Source: Bdellovibrio sp. 22V (lineage in GTDB: Bacteria > Bdellovibrionota > Bdellovibrionia > Bdellovibrionales > Bdellovibrionaceae). Taken from it: 64,000 nucleotides of DNA. Numbering within the stretch: the stretch's first letter is position 1; the number at the start of each line of letters is the position of its first letter. The notes under the pieces are model-generated. The model saw only the letters and a list, made by a program, of their open reading frames with translations, had not been told where the DNA came from and did no database searches. The stretch spans positions 1,674,001 through 1,738,000 of the forward strand of contig NZ_CP125854.1 in NCBI RefSeq assembly GCF_030169785.1, read 5' to 3'. Shown piece after piece: positions 36,892 through 44,715 of this stretch. The position numbers and the translations under genes were made by a program.

Positions 36892-37920
36892 TTATAAACG
36901 CAAAGTTTCTCCGTGCTTCAAGACACGGAAAGATTCCGGACCGAGGCGCCGTTGTTCGAGGGCTTTGTGCAAGTCCTCCAAAGGCGCCAGCATTGTTTCA
37001 TCGGCCAGACGAAATGTCCCCCAGTGCACGCCAATGGAAAGTTTCGCGTGCAAATCCTGATGAATTTGAATCGCCTCAGCCGGATTGACGTGTTGTTGTT
37101 TCATAAACCAGCGTGGTTCGTAAGCTCCGATCGGAATCAGCGCCACGTCGATGTCGCCCCACTTATCGTGAATGTCCCGAAAGTCTTTCGAGTAACCGGT
37201 GTCTCCAGTGTAGAGAAGTTTCAAGCTCGGAGCTTTGACCAGCCAACCGCCCCACAGGCTTTGGTTGCGAGAAAAAAGTTTGCGTTGAGTCCAATGTTGA
37301 GCCGGAGTAAAAACCAAAGAGATATTTTGAATTTTAACTTCTTCCCACCAGTCCAACTCTTGCACGTTCGTCAAACCTTCCGAACGCATCAGTTCCGCAT
37401 CCCCTAACGGCACCAGGAACATTGTTTTTCCTTCGCCGCGCTTTTGCAGTTCTCTTAACGTCGGCAAATCCATGTGATCATAGTGACCGTGCGAAACCAT
37501 GACGACATCTATCGGCGGCAACTCCGCCAGAGCAAACGGCAATGGCGCCAAACGCTTCGGCCCCGCAAAGCTCACCGGAGAAGCTCTTTCAGAGAACATC
37601 GGGTCCATCAAAATATTCACACCCTCGACTTGCACCAGGCTTGTCGCATGCCCGACCCACGTCAGCGTGTTATGCGCTTTATTAGCGCGAAGAAAAGCGG
37701 TGTCGGTTTTTACAATCTCCGGGGCAAAGACGGGTTCTTCAGGAGCATTGGTCCACAAACGCTCCCACTGCCATTTCCAGAAACTCGCTTTCGGTTGATT
37801 GTCATAGTTATTCAGAAATTGATTTTTTCCGTGATGAGGTTTTTTAGGATCGTAATAACGGAAGTTTTGACATCCTGAAAAAACAAGAAAACCAATAACT
37901 GAGAGCAGGGACCATTTCAT
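36892..37920 (-). CDS. MBL-fold lipoprotein (NAPE-PLD/UlaG-like hydrolase)
   Basis: The protein has a lipobox near residue 16 (LVFSGC) and is probably lipid-anchored. The metallo-beta-lactamase fold shows TWVGHATSLVQVEGVNILMDP, then SHGHYDHMDLPTLREL (HxHxDH), the hydrolase region TPAQHWTQRK, LYTGDTGYSKDF with a metal Asp, and HWGTFRLADE. This architecture is like the NAPE-PLD/RomA subgroup, which can hydrolyse phosphodiesters in lipids. Substrate is unknown. The ribosome binding site is weak. It is followed, 31 bp later, by the aspA gene in the same direction. Confidence 0.87.
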   Translation of the reverse strand: MKWSLLSVIGFLVFSGCQNFRYYDPKKPHHGKNQFLNNYDNQPKASFWKWQWERLWTNAPEEPVFAPEIVKTDTAFLRANKAHNTLTWVGHATSLVQVEGVNILMDPMFSERASPVSFAGPKRLAPLPFALAELPPIDVVMVSHGHYDHMDLPTLRELQKRGEGKTMFLVPLGDAELMRSEGLTNVQELDWWEEVKIQNISLVFTPAQHWTQRKLFSRNQSLWGGWLVKAPSLKLLYTGDTGYSKDFRDIHDKWGDIDVALIPIGAYEPRWFMKQQHVNPAEAIQIHQDLHAKLSIGVHWGTFRLADETMLAPLEDLHKALEQRRLGPESFRVLKHGETLRL

Positions 37921-38058
37921 TCACGAAGATTCTCATTGAGAGGCCTGTGAAGCAAGAAAGCTTCAATTTACACAATCAGTCATAGAGCGGATCTGTTGCC
38001 TTGCGCGCCATGAAATATTAGGACTGAGCTTTGACATTTTCAGAGCAAGGAAACAGCC

Positions 38059-39606
38059 GTGATTCGTGAGTTTTGGAAGCAACAAAGTACATCGCAGAAA
38101 GTCACTCTTCTCTTCATTTTGACGCTTTTATTCCGCGCTTTTTTCTCTCTCAGCATTGGCTTGATTGACGACGAAGCTTATCACTGGTCCTGGGCAAAAT
38201 GGTTGCAGCTTTCTTACTTTGACCACCCGGCTATGATCGCGTGGCTGGAAGCTCTTTCGACCAGCATTTTTGGCGACACCTATCTGGGCGTGCGCTTCCC
38301 GAGCTTTCTGTGTTTTGTTGGAACAGTTATTCTTCTCTACAAACTGACACGCGATCTTTTTGATGATTGGGCGGCGATCTTTGTTGGCTTTGTGATTTTG
38401 TGGTCTCCGCTTTGGGGCTTTGGCGGTTACGTCGCTTCACCGGAGCCACCGTTCATGCTGTGCTGGGTGGGCGCGGCTTACGTCTTCTGGCAAGGCGTGC
38501 GTGAGGACTCAAAACGCTGGAGCATAAAAAAGACCTGGTTGTGGTTAGGTGTTCTTATGGGTCTCGGTCTGAACTCCAAATTTATTATTGCGTTGTTAGC
38601 GCCGGGGTTTGGTCTTTATCTTTTAGCCACTCCGTCGCGCCGTAAAGATCTTCTGACACCTTGGCCGTGGGTGGGCTTCCTCATCGCCACTGCTTTGTGT
38701 ATGCCGATCTTTGCATGGAACCACATGCACGAGTGGCCTGGATTTAAATATCAATTCCACGACCGCCACACCGGCACCGAGTTCAGCGTGAATCGCTGGT
38801 TCACGTTCTTTGCGGCTCAGCTTTTGTTCTATACACCATTCTTGTACGTGATGCTGGTGCTGGCTTTCATCACGTCGATGGTGAAAATCAAAGAAGCGCG
38901 CTGGAGATTTTTATTCTGTTTAACGGTTCCTTCCGTCGCGATTTTTTATCCGCAGCCGTTGTTTGCTGAATACAAACCTCACTGGGTGGGTGCGGCCTTC
39001 ACCCTTTTGTTGATGGGAGCCGGCTTCATTTGGTCGCAAGGTTTGCGATGGGGGCAAAAGCGTATCGTTAAGGCGCGCAGCAAAGTTTATACATGGGGCA
39101 TTCTGGCGTTCTTTATTCCTCTGACTTTGATTGCTTACACACCTTTTGCTTATCCATGGATTCCAAAAGCCTACAAGCTTTTCAATCCTAACGGAGAATG
39201 GAAAACAACTTATGATTTCAGTAATGAATTCACCGGCTGGGAGGAGCTCGGCCGCTATGTGAATCGCCGTCAGCGCGAAATCCACGCGGAGAGCGGACGT
39301 AAGCCTTTCATCGCGGCTCACCGCTATGAAAACACCGCACAAACAACCTGGGGAACGAAACAAAAAGTTTACATGTTGAGCTCGACAGTCAGTCACTACA
39401 CGGTCATGCAATCACCCGAGGAAATGAACAATCTCAAAGGCCAAGACGCGATCTTCGTCAGCACTGAAAAATATCCTGCGGATCCGATGGAGTGGGCAAA
39501 ATGGGATGACTGTCAGAAGGAAACGCTCAAAACCTTCCGTCACGGCATTCATGCACGCACCTTCAATGTTTACTACTGTAAGAATTTTCAAGGCATCACA
39601 AGATAA
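38059..39606 (+). CDS. GT39-family membrane glycosyltransferase (ArnT/PMT-like)
   Basis: The 515-aa protein starts at GTG 38059 after AAGGA 7 bp upstream. It has about ten membrane segments, with the GT39/83 motif after TM1: IDDEAYHWSWAKWLQLSYFDHPAMIAWLEAL, where the first acidic pair (DDE) is the catalytic region. A C-terminal soluble domain follows (YENTAQTTWGTKQKVYML). Such enzymes use polyprenyl-phosphate sugars to modify lipid A or proteins at the outer face of the inner membrane. Acceptor is unknown. A strong terminator follows. Confidence 0.88.
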   Translation: MIREFWKQQSTSQKVTLLFILTLLFRAFFSLSIGLIDDEAYHWSWAKWLQLSYFDHPAMIAWLEALSTSIFGDTYLGVRFPSFLCFVGTVILLYKLTRDLFDDWAAIFVGFVILWSPLWGFGGYVASPEPPFMLCWVGAAYVFWQGVREDSKRWSIKKTWLWLGVLMGLGLNSKFIIALLAPGFGLYLLATPSRRKDLLTPWPWVGFLIATALCMPIFAWNHMHEWPGFKYQFHDRHTGTEFSVNRWFTFFAAQLLFYTPFLYVMLVLAFITSMVKIKEARWRFLFCLTVPSVAIFYPQPLFAEYKPHWVGAAFTLLLMGAGFIWSQGLRWGQKRIVKARSKVYTWGILAFFIPLTLIAYTPFAYPWIPKAYKLFNPNGEWKTTYDFSNEFTGWEELGRYVNRRQREIHAESGRKPFIAAHRYENTAQTTWGTKQKVYMLSSTVSHYTVMQSPEEMNNLKGQDAIFVSTEKYPADPMEWAKWDDCQKETLKTFRHGIHARTFNVYYCKNFQGITR

Positions 39607-39607
39607 A

Positions 39608-39643
39608 TAAAAAAAGCTGTGAGAGAACCTCACAGCTTTTTTA
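39608..39643. terminator. bidirectional terminator between GT39 and tonB-like genes
   Basis: The long stem AAAAAAGCTGTGAG/CTCACAGCTTTTTT with a 5-nt loop has A and T runs on the two sides, so it can end both convergent transcripts. Confidence 0.9.
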
Positions 39644-40303
39644 ATTAAGAACGTACTCGATTGGTACAGTAATGACCCACGTGGTTCGTTGAATCTCTTG
39701 CGGGAAAGGCTTCATACCATGGATGCCTTTCACAAGATCGTGAGCGGCTTGGTTCAAAGAATCATACGGTGTTTTCTCAACCACTTCGCTTGTAACTAAA
39801 GAGCCGTCCGCCGCGAGAGTAAAACGCATTGTTACTTTTCCCGTCTGACCCATTTTTTTCGCCATCACAGGATAACGTTTACGACGCTCCAGAAGTTTTT
39901 TAATTTCGTAGAGGTAGCGTTCTTCCGGAGAGACTTCGCTGCCGTTCGCAACACCCTCACGCCCCTGCAAAGCACCTTTATCGGAAGCTCCCTGAAGGGA
40001 ACCTGCCACCTTGCCTGAAGAAGTTTGTTGCGGCTCTGGCTGCGATTGTGATTTTTTTGTTTTAATTGCAGGACCTTCAGAGTCGTCTGCGACAACGGGA
40101 GCTTTGACCTTCGGTGTCTTGATCTCTTCGACTTTAGGAGCTGCTATTTCTCCACCGTCTCCGTACATCAACTCCACGCCGACCGGAAGCGGAGAGACCT
40201 CGGGAACCGCCAAACCCAACGCCACGATAAACGCACTTCCATGCAGAAGAGCTGACAGAGCGACGGACTTATTAAGGTTCAGAGAAATCTTCGGTAATTT
40301 CAT
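39641..40303 (-). CDS. TonB-family energy transducer-like protein
   Basis: The 220-aa protein has an N-terminal membrane segment (ALSALLHGSAFIVALGLAV), a long Pro/Lys/Glu-rich middle (APKVEEIKTPKVKAPVV), a Gly-rich linker, and a C-terminal TonB domain: RYPVMAKKMGQTGKVTMRF and LAADGSLVTSEVVEKTPYDSLN. No ExbB/ExbD genes are adjacent, so it may work with a distant motor or in another transenvelope process. The terminator at 39608 overlaps its tail. A good promoter lies upstream (40322-40350). Confidence 0.85.
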   Translation of the reverse strand: MKLPKISLNLNKSVALSALLHGSAFIVALGLAVPEVSPLPVGVELMYGDGGEIAAPKVEEIKTPKVKAPVVADDSEGPAIKTKKSQSQPEPQQTSSGKVAGSLQGASDKGALQGREGVANGSEVSPEERYLYEIKKLLERRKRYPVMAKKMGQTGKVTMRFTLAADGSLVTSEVVEKTPYDSLNQAAHDLVKGIHGMKPFPQEIQRTTWVITVPIEYVLN

Positions 40304-40321
40304 AGGCTTTTGGTAGCCATG

Positions 40322-40350
40322 GTTATAAGAGCGGCGGGCTAAAAACTCAA
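40322..40350 (-). promoter_or_regulatory. candidate sigma70 promoter for the TonB-like gene
   Basis: On the minus strand -35 TTGAGT (40345-40350) and -10 TATAAC (40322-40327) are separated by 17 bp. The predicted start of transcription lies about 10-12 bp before the ATG at 40303. Confidence 0.55.
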
Positions 40351-40454
40351 CGTTCCGAGGCTATTAATTGCTTATAATGCATTTAATTCAAGATGACAGA
40401 GGCCAAGTGAAAGCTTACTGAAAAAATCACCGGCCTCTTTTCTCAAAATACCGG

Positions 40455-40820
40455 TTACTTCATGGAATGAAGTGCAACGCGATTGCCTTCAGAGTCTTCG
40501 AACATCGCAATGAAGCCGTACTCCCCGATGCTCTTTTTCTCGAGGATTGTCTTACCGCCTTGGGCGAGGATCTTCTTCATCGTGTCTTCAATACTCTTAA
40601 CACTGAAATAGACCACAGTCCCTGAATGCGAAGGCTTATAATATTCGCCTTGAATCAAAGCGCCCGTAGCCCCTTCATCGTGATCCTGAAAGGGAAACAT
40701 CGACATTTTGTACGGCGGACTTTCCATCGGCTTCATCTTCACGCCGAAGGCGCCTTCATAAAACTTCGTCGCACGATTCAAATCATTAACAGGAATTTCA
40801 AACCACCCAACAACATTCAT
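40455..40820 (-). CDS. VOC-family (glyoxalase-like) protein
   Basis: The 121-aa protein is a single VOC domain: WFEIPVNDLNRATKFYEGAFG, MSMFPFQDHDEG, ALIQGEYYKPS, TVVYFSVKSIEDTMKKI and YGFIAMFEDSEGNRVALHS, with a likely metal Glu in EGNRVALHS. Relatives include PhnB-like and many unassigned enzymes. AAGGAG lies 6 bp upstream of the start. It stands alone between the TonB-like and hicB genes; no function can be inferred from context. Confidence 0.87.
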   Translation of the reverse strand: MNVVGWFEIPVNDLNRATKFYEGAFGVKMKPMESPPYKMSMFPFQDHDEGATGALIQGEYYKPSHSGTVVYFSVKSIEDTMKKILAQGGKTILEKKSIGEYGFIAMFEDSEGNRVALHSMK

Positions 40821-40907
40821 AAAAATCTCCTTAGAAAGAGGAGCACATATTATGAATCTTCCCGAATCCTTAGCTAAGCAGAGAGTTTGTGTATTCCTGC
40901 ACGGCGG

Positions 40908-41339
40908 TTAATCAACAAGATCATCAAGATGGAATCTGGGAAAAGCATTTTTGATTTTCACCAAAGTCTTCCATTCAGGATTTGCACGCTTAGGATCTTC
41001 AAGCCGTTGATAGTTTGAGAGGTTTTTAATACCTAACTTTTCCATCATCGCCACTTGCGTGAGTTTGCTTTTCAAACGAATTTCGCGAATACGATTGGCA
41101 ATGGCGACAGATGGGTCCACCTCAACTTCATATACATTTCTTCCGGAAATTTTCTTCTGCGGTGAAGGAAAAATAATATTGGAGTCTTGAGGCTCGGACA
41201 GATGAAGATTCAAGGCTTCCGACATATTTTTTAGAAGCTCCTCTTTTGTCTCACCTTGTGTATAACAACCGTTGAGTTCCATACACACGGCCCAAAAACC
41301 ACCCTCTTTTTCTTTATGGACTTTAAAATGATATTTCAT
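40908..41339 (-). CDS. hicB: HicB-like antitoxin with C-terminal HTH
   Basis: Residues 1-50 form the HicB RNase-H-like domain (YHFKVHKEKEGGFWAVCMELNGC, GETKEELLKNMSEALNLHL), and residues about 80-143 contain an XRE-like HTH (IREIRLKSKLTQVAMMEKLGI and NLSNYQRLEDPKRANPEW). In HicAB modules this antitoxin sits next to a hicA toxin gene of about 60-80 codons. Here no HicA is found; instead a 35-codon ORF overlaps the start by ATGA (41336-41443). Ribosome binding site GGGAAAG lies just before the ATG. Confidence 0.87.
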   Translation of the reverse strand: MKYHFKVHKEKEGGFWAVCMELNGCYTQGETKEELLKNMSEALNLHLSEPQDSNIIFPSPQKKISGRNVYEVEVDPSVAIANRIREIRLKSKLTQVAMMEKLGIKNLSNYQRLEDPKRANPEWKTLVKIKNAFPRFHLDDLVD

Positions 41340-41443
41340 TTCTTTCCCGCCAGTCTTTTTAGAAGAGCTTTTTCGAGTCCCGACAATTCTACCACTTTTA
41401 AGTGGTAATGAACAAGACCGACCTTATGAAGCCGCAAAAGCAT
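41336..41443 (-). CDS. tiny ORF (35 aa) coupled to hicB, at the toxin position
   Basis: The sequence starts MLLRLHKVGLVHYHLKVVEL and ends KALLKRLAGKK. It has its own plausible ribosome binding site (AAGGTGAG 8 bp upstream) and its stop overlaps the hicB start as ATGA. The position fits a HicA toxin, but no dsRBD-like HicA pattern and no catalytic His motif is seen, so it may be a HicA remnant, a new small toxin or a leader peptide. Confidence 0.4.
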   Translation of the reverse strand: MLLRLHKVGLVHYHLKVVELSGLEKALLKRLAGKK

Positions 41444-41548
41444 TGTAATCACTCACCTTTTTAAAGGGAGCGCAAGCAAGAATGCTACCTACTGCTAACT
41501 GCAAATGAAAAGAATAACGGAAAAGGCTCCGTTCGGTATTAGGAAGAA

Positions 41549-41580
41549 AAAAGGGACCTTGTCGGTCCCTTTTCTTTTTT
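41549..41580. terminator. bidirectional terminator after top6A
   Basis: The stem AAAAGGGACC/GGTCCCTTTT with a 5-nt loop is flanked by A and T runs. It lies immediately past the stop of top6A (41579) and also faces the short upstream region of hicB. Confidence 0.88.
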
Positions 41581-42742
41581 AAACGTATGATCCGCGTTTG
41601 ATTTTTTCGAGGATCAATTTTTCTGTTTTGATTGGATCTTTTGGATCGACGGAGAAGTAAGACTGTTGCTCGCAACGGACTTTTTCTTTGATCAACCAGC
41701 GCAGGATGTCCGCCAAGTTTTTGTTCTTCTTGTCGAGGAAGAATGGATCGTTTTCCAAAGCATCTTTCGCTTTTTTCAAAGCGCGCGCTTCTGCTGGATC
41801 CGACTCTTTCACTTTGTAGTGAGGAAGATCGTATTTCTTCACGTCTTCAGGCAATACGCCCAAGAATTTCACGTTCGGTGCAGAGAAATCGGCGTTACGA
41901 ATCAAAGAGGCCGCGGAACCGGCTTTCAACGTACGATAGATGTTTTGCAATGTGTACGCATCGAGGTCTCCGAAGAAGAACATTGGCACGTCCAACTCTT
42001 CTTGAATCAACTTCGCCCAGCCACGAACACCGTTCGAAGGAACCCCTTGAGCACCCATCACGATACAGTTGTTACGTTTTGTGAATCCCATCGTTACAAG
42101 GGTATTCGCCGTACCTTCAGATTCTACGATCAAGCAGAAGTCGATTTTCTTTTTCGCCTTCAACTTCAAAGCCTGGGGTTTGTTTTTTGGCTGGAACGGG
42201 GAAGTTCCCAACGTCGAAAGATCAATGATCGCTTTGTCACCGTCCGGAAGAGTTTCCGTCACAACAAGTTGTTGCGAGTAAGTCTGTCCGCCACGGTCAT
42301 TGGCGAAAACGTTCAATTCTTCACGGTAGACTTCCAACATGTCACCGATGAAATCGATGATCGCGTCTGATTCCGGTTGATCTTCGAAATCCAAAGGTTT
42401 CAAACGAGGGTTGCCTTTAATCTCACCTTTACAGATGTAGTAAAGCTCACGCTTCGTATTGACGTTTCCCACATCCAGATTGCGAAGAAGGATTTCAAGG
42501 ATAAAGACCACACGCGCCAGTTTTTGAACCGACGAAACGTTCAATTCGGTGCGAACAACTTTGTCGCCCGGAGTGAGGTAGCCCACTTTCGCATTGTACA
42601 AAGAGTTGTCCAAAGATGTTTTTACCGCCTCTAAAACAGGGCGCTTTGACATCTCTAGGTCTTTCAACATTTTGTCAGCCAAAATGCGGGCTTCTTTAGG
42701 AATATCGATTTTTAAATCGCGAATGCTTAATAGTTTTGCCAT
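41579..42742 (-). CDS. top6A: DNA topoisomerase VI subunit A (Spo11-like)
   Basis: Topoisomerase VI is a type IIB enzyme that cuts both strands to relax or decatenate DNA; subunit A is the cutting part. The 387-aa chain shows the winged-helix region with the catalytic Tyr in KRELYYIC (Y101/Y102), and the Toprim motifs IVESEGTANTL (E207/E209) and FFFGDLDAYTLQ (D259, D261). These are all the catalytic residues expected. It starts 1 bp into the end of top6B (TAATG overlap), so the pair is an operon. Topo VI is common in archaea and plants, and rare in bacteria. A terminator follows. Confidence 0.93.
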   Translation of the reverse strand: MAKLLSIRDLKIDIPKEARILADKMLKDLEMSKRPVLEAVKTSLDNSLYNAKVGYLTPGDKVVRTELNVSSVQKLARVVFILEILLRNLDVGNVNTKRELYYICKGEIKGNPRLKPLDFEDQPESDAIIDFIGDMLEVYREELNVFANDRGGQTYSQQLVVTETLPDGDKAIIDLSTLGTSPFQPKNKPQALKLKAKKKIDFCLIVESEGTANTLVTMGFTKRNNCIVMGAQGVPSNGVRGWAKLIQEELDVPMFFFGDLDAYTLQNIYRTLKAGSAASLIRNADFSAPNVKFLGVLPEDVKKYDLPHYKVKESDPAEARALKKAKDALENDPFFLDKKNKNLADILRWLIKEKVRCEQQSYFSVDPKDPIKTEKLILEKIKRGSYV

Positions 42743-44511
42743 TACGCTTTTTTCCCAGTCGTTTTCTTAGTAGTAGCTACAGTTTTCTTTGTTGTTGTCT
42801 TCTTTGTGCCGCGAGGCTCGGAAGCTTCTTCAACAAGCTCTTCAGAAGTGATCACATCAATCTCTTCTTCATCGCCATGATCAATGCCTTTTTTCTTCTC
42901 GCGCTTTTTCTGCTCTAGAAGTTTAGACTCTGCCGCTTCCAAATCTGCCATCGCTTCTTCAGAGTCGCGACCTAGAAGTTTTCGCAAACCTTCTTCGGCT
43001 TTTTTCTTACGAGACTCCGGAGCTTTGATGATGCTTGCCAAACCTTCTACAAGGATGGGACCAAACTGCTCGATGTGCGCGAGTTTTCTTTCAAGATCCG
43101 CCTCTTTCACTTCTTTTTTGATGTGACGAGAAAGCTTTTGACCGGCTTGGATCAACGCCAAACGGATCTCTGCCACCAATTCTTCAGAAGCATCAATTGT
43201 TTCTTTCGAAGCATTTTTAAACTTGATGAACGGAGACACGATAGAAACCGCGAAAATATAAGGTCCTAGAGGAAGACTGTCTTTAGGTTGTCCCAAACCA
43301 TAGGACTTCCAGTTCACAGACTCAATCGCCCATGTGATCGCACAACCAGATTTATCGAATTGCAACGGAACGCGGTTCGCGAAACGCAACAATGTCACTG
43401 GAGAATCCGACTCTTGATTGCGGTCTTTAAAACGCGCCAAAGCGACTTCCACAACCACAGGTTTGAAGTCACAAATTGTCGGTTTACGAGTCACAACCGC
43501 GAAGAAGTCGATCTCTCCCAAACGAGTGATGGACTTGGAAAGAGCCTCTTCGCCCACAGTCAAAACAGACTTCGTGGAAGGCGACATCAATTCGGTGTTT
43601 TGCACCGCTTGGAAAACTTTTTTGAAATCTTCTTCATTCAAAGACGTCAAAGGCTTTTCAAGAAGGGATTTTGGCAATCCGTGCTTCACGAAATCAGAGA
43701 TAGACTGATCGGAAATACGCGAAAAACCTGTCTTCAAGAACTTCGAAAGAGTTGTTTTACCGAACAAAGTAGAGTGCGTGATGAACTCACCCAATTTGAA
43801 CGTATGAGGATGCGGCAAAGATGCCTCTGGAACCTTCGGAACGTCTTGGCTCACGCGGTTCACAGTGACGAAATCGTTTTCCATCAATTTATATGTCACT
43901 GTCATATGAGGATTCACAAGAATCGTGCCCTCGATATATGTCACAATACCGCCGTCGCCGTTCAATTGAATACGTCCATCAAGAACGAATTCAACGCGCG
44001 TTCCGTGTTCACGATCCCAATCCAAAGTTTCTTTATTCTTTAAAACACCTGTATTGGATTTGATGTCCACGTCGACTTGCGCGGCGATGGCTTTACGCAT
44101 TTTTTTAGTCTTAGAGACAACGTTAACCCCGCGAGCATTTGTCATTTGTGCCCACGTCGTCGCTGCAGAGATACCAATACCTTGTTGTCCACGAGAACAT
44201 TGCCCGCGGCCAAACTTAGACGAAGCTAGATACTCACCGTAAACTTTGGCAAGGTCTTCACCTTCAATTCCCGGCCCGTTATCTTCGACAACAATGCGAA
44301 TTAAATCAGTATTTTTAGTTGATCCCGATCCTACTTTAGAAACTTCAATTAAAAGATCAGGTAAAATGCCCGCTGCCTCACATGCATCCAAAGAGTTGTC
44401 TACGGCTTCCTTCAAAGTCGTTAAAACGGCTTTTAAAGGAGAAGAGAAACCCACTTGCTGGAGGTTCTTCGCAAAATATTCAGCGGTACTACTTTTAGTA
44501 ATCTTACTCAC
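42742..44511 (-). CDS. top6B: DNA topoisomerase VI subunit B (GHKL ATPase)
   Basis: Subunit B binds ATP and drives the cycle. The 589-aa chain has the GHKL motifs: KEAVDNSLDACE with the N-box Asn, VEDNGPGI, RGQQGIGISAATTWAQM and HGTRVEF, then the transducer domain, and a C-terminal Lys-rich tail (RGTKKTTTKKTV). The GTG at 44511 is preferred as start because GAAGGA lies 10 bp upstream; another GTG at 44529 adds six codons. The gene leads the operon with top6A. Confidence 0.92.
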   Translation of the reverse strand: MSKITKSSTAEYFAKNLQQVGFSSPLKAVLTTLKEAVDNSLDACEAAGILPDLLIEVSKVGSGSTKNTDLIRIVVEDNGPGIEGEDLAKVYGEYLASSKFGRGQCSRGQQGIGISAATTWAQMTNARGVNVVSKTKKMRKAIAAQVDVDIKSNTGVLKNKETLDWDREHGTRVEFVLDGRIQLNGDGGIVTYIEGTILVNPHMTVTYKLMENDFVTVNRVSQDVPKVPEASLPHPHTFKLGEFITHSTLFGKTTLSKFLKTGFSRISDQSISDFVKHGLPKSLLEKPLTSLNEEDFKKVFQAVQNTELMSPSTKSVLTVGEEALSKSITRLGEIDFFAVVTRKPTICDFKPVVVEVALARFKDRNQESDSPVTLLRFANRVPLQFDKSGCAITWAIESVNWKSYGLGQPKDSLPLGPYIFAVSIVSPFIKFKNASKETIDASEELVAEIRLALIQAGQKLSRHIKKEVKEADLERKLAHIEQFGPILVEGLASIIKAPESRKKKAEEGLRKLLGRDSEEAMADLEAAESKLLEQKKREKKKGIDHGDEEEIDVITSEELVEEASEPRGTKKTTTKKTVATTKKTTGKKA

Positions 44512-44715
44512 GGTCGCTTGATCCTTCACGATGTTAACGAAATTTAATAATGACTTTGATAGGTTAACTCCAACGCATGGGGTTAAAGCAAGACTAAAGC
44601 CTCAACACTGCGTGGCGTAATTTTGAAATGTGAGCCTGAGCTTGTCTCTTTTTGAAGCTTTTAAGACCCGGACCCTTCATCAAAATTCAGACAAAGCCGA
44701 TAAGTTATACATCAT

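Noticed and set aside
38031-38036. TTGACA box upstream of the GT39 gene
   Set aside because: It is only 22 bp from the GTG start, which leaves no room for a -10 and a leader.
40400-40440. GAGGCC/GGCCTC arms upstream of the TonB-like gene
   Set aside because: The loop is about 25-30 nt and no gene on either strand ends with a T-run there, so it is not convincing as a terminator.
41424-41675. 83-codon minus-strand frame overlapping the end of top6A
   Set aside because: It crosses a strong terminator and the topoisomerase coding end, and shows no ribosome binding site or family.
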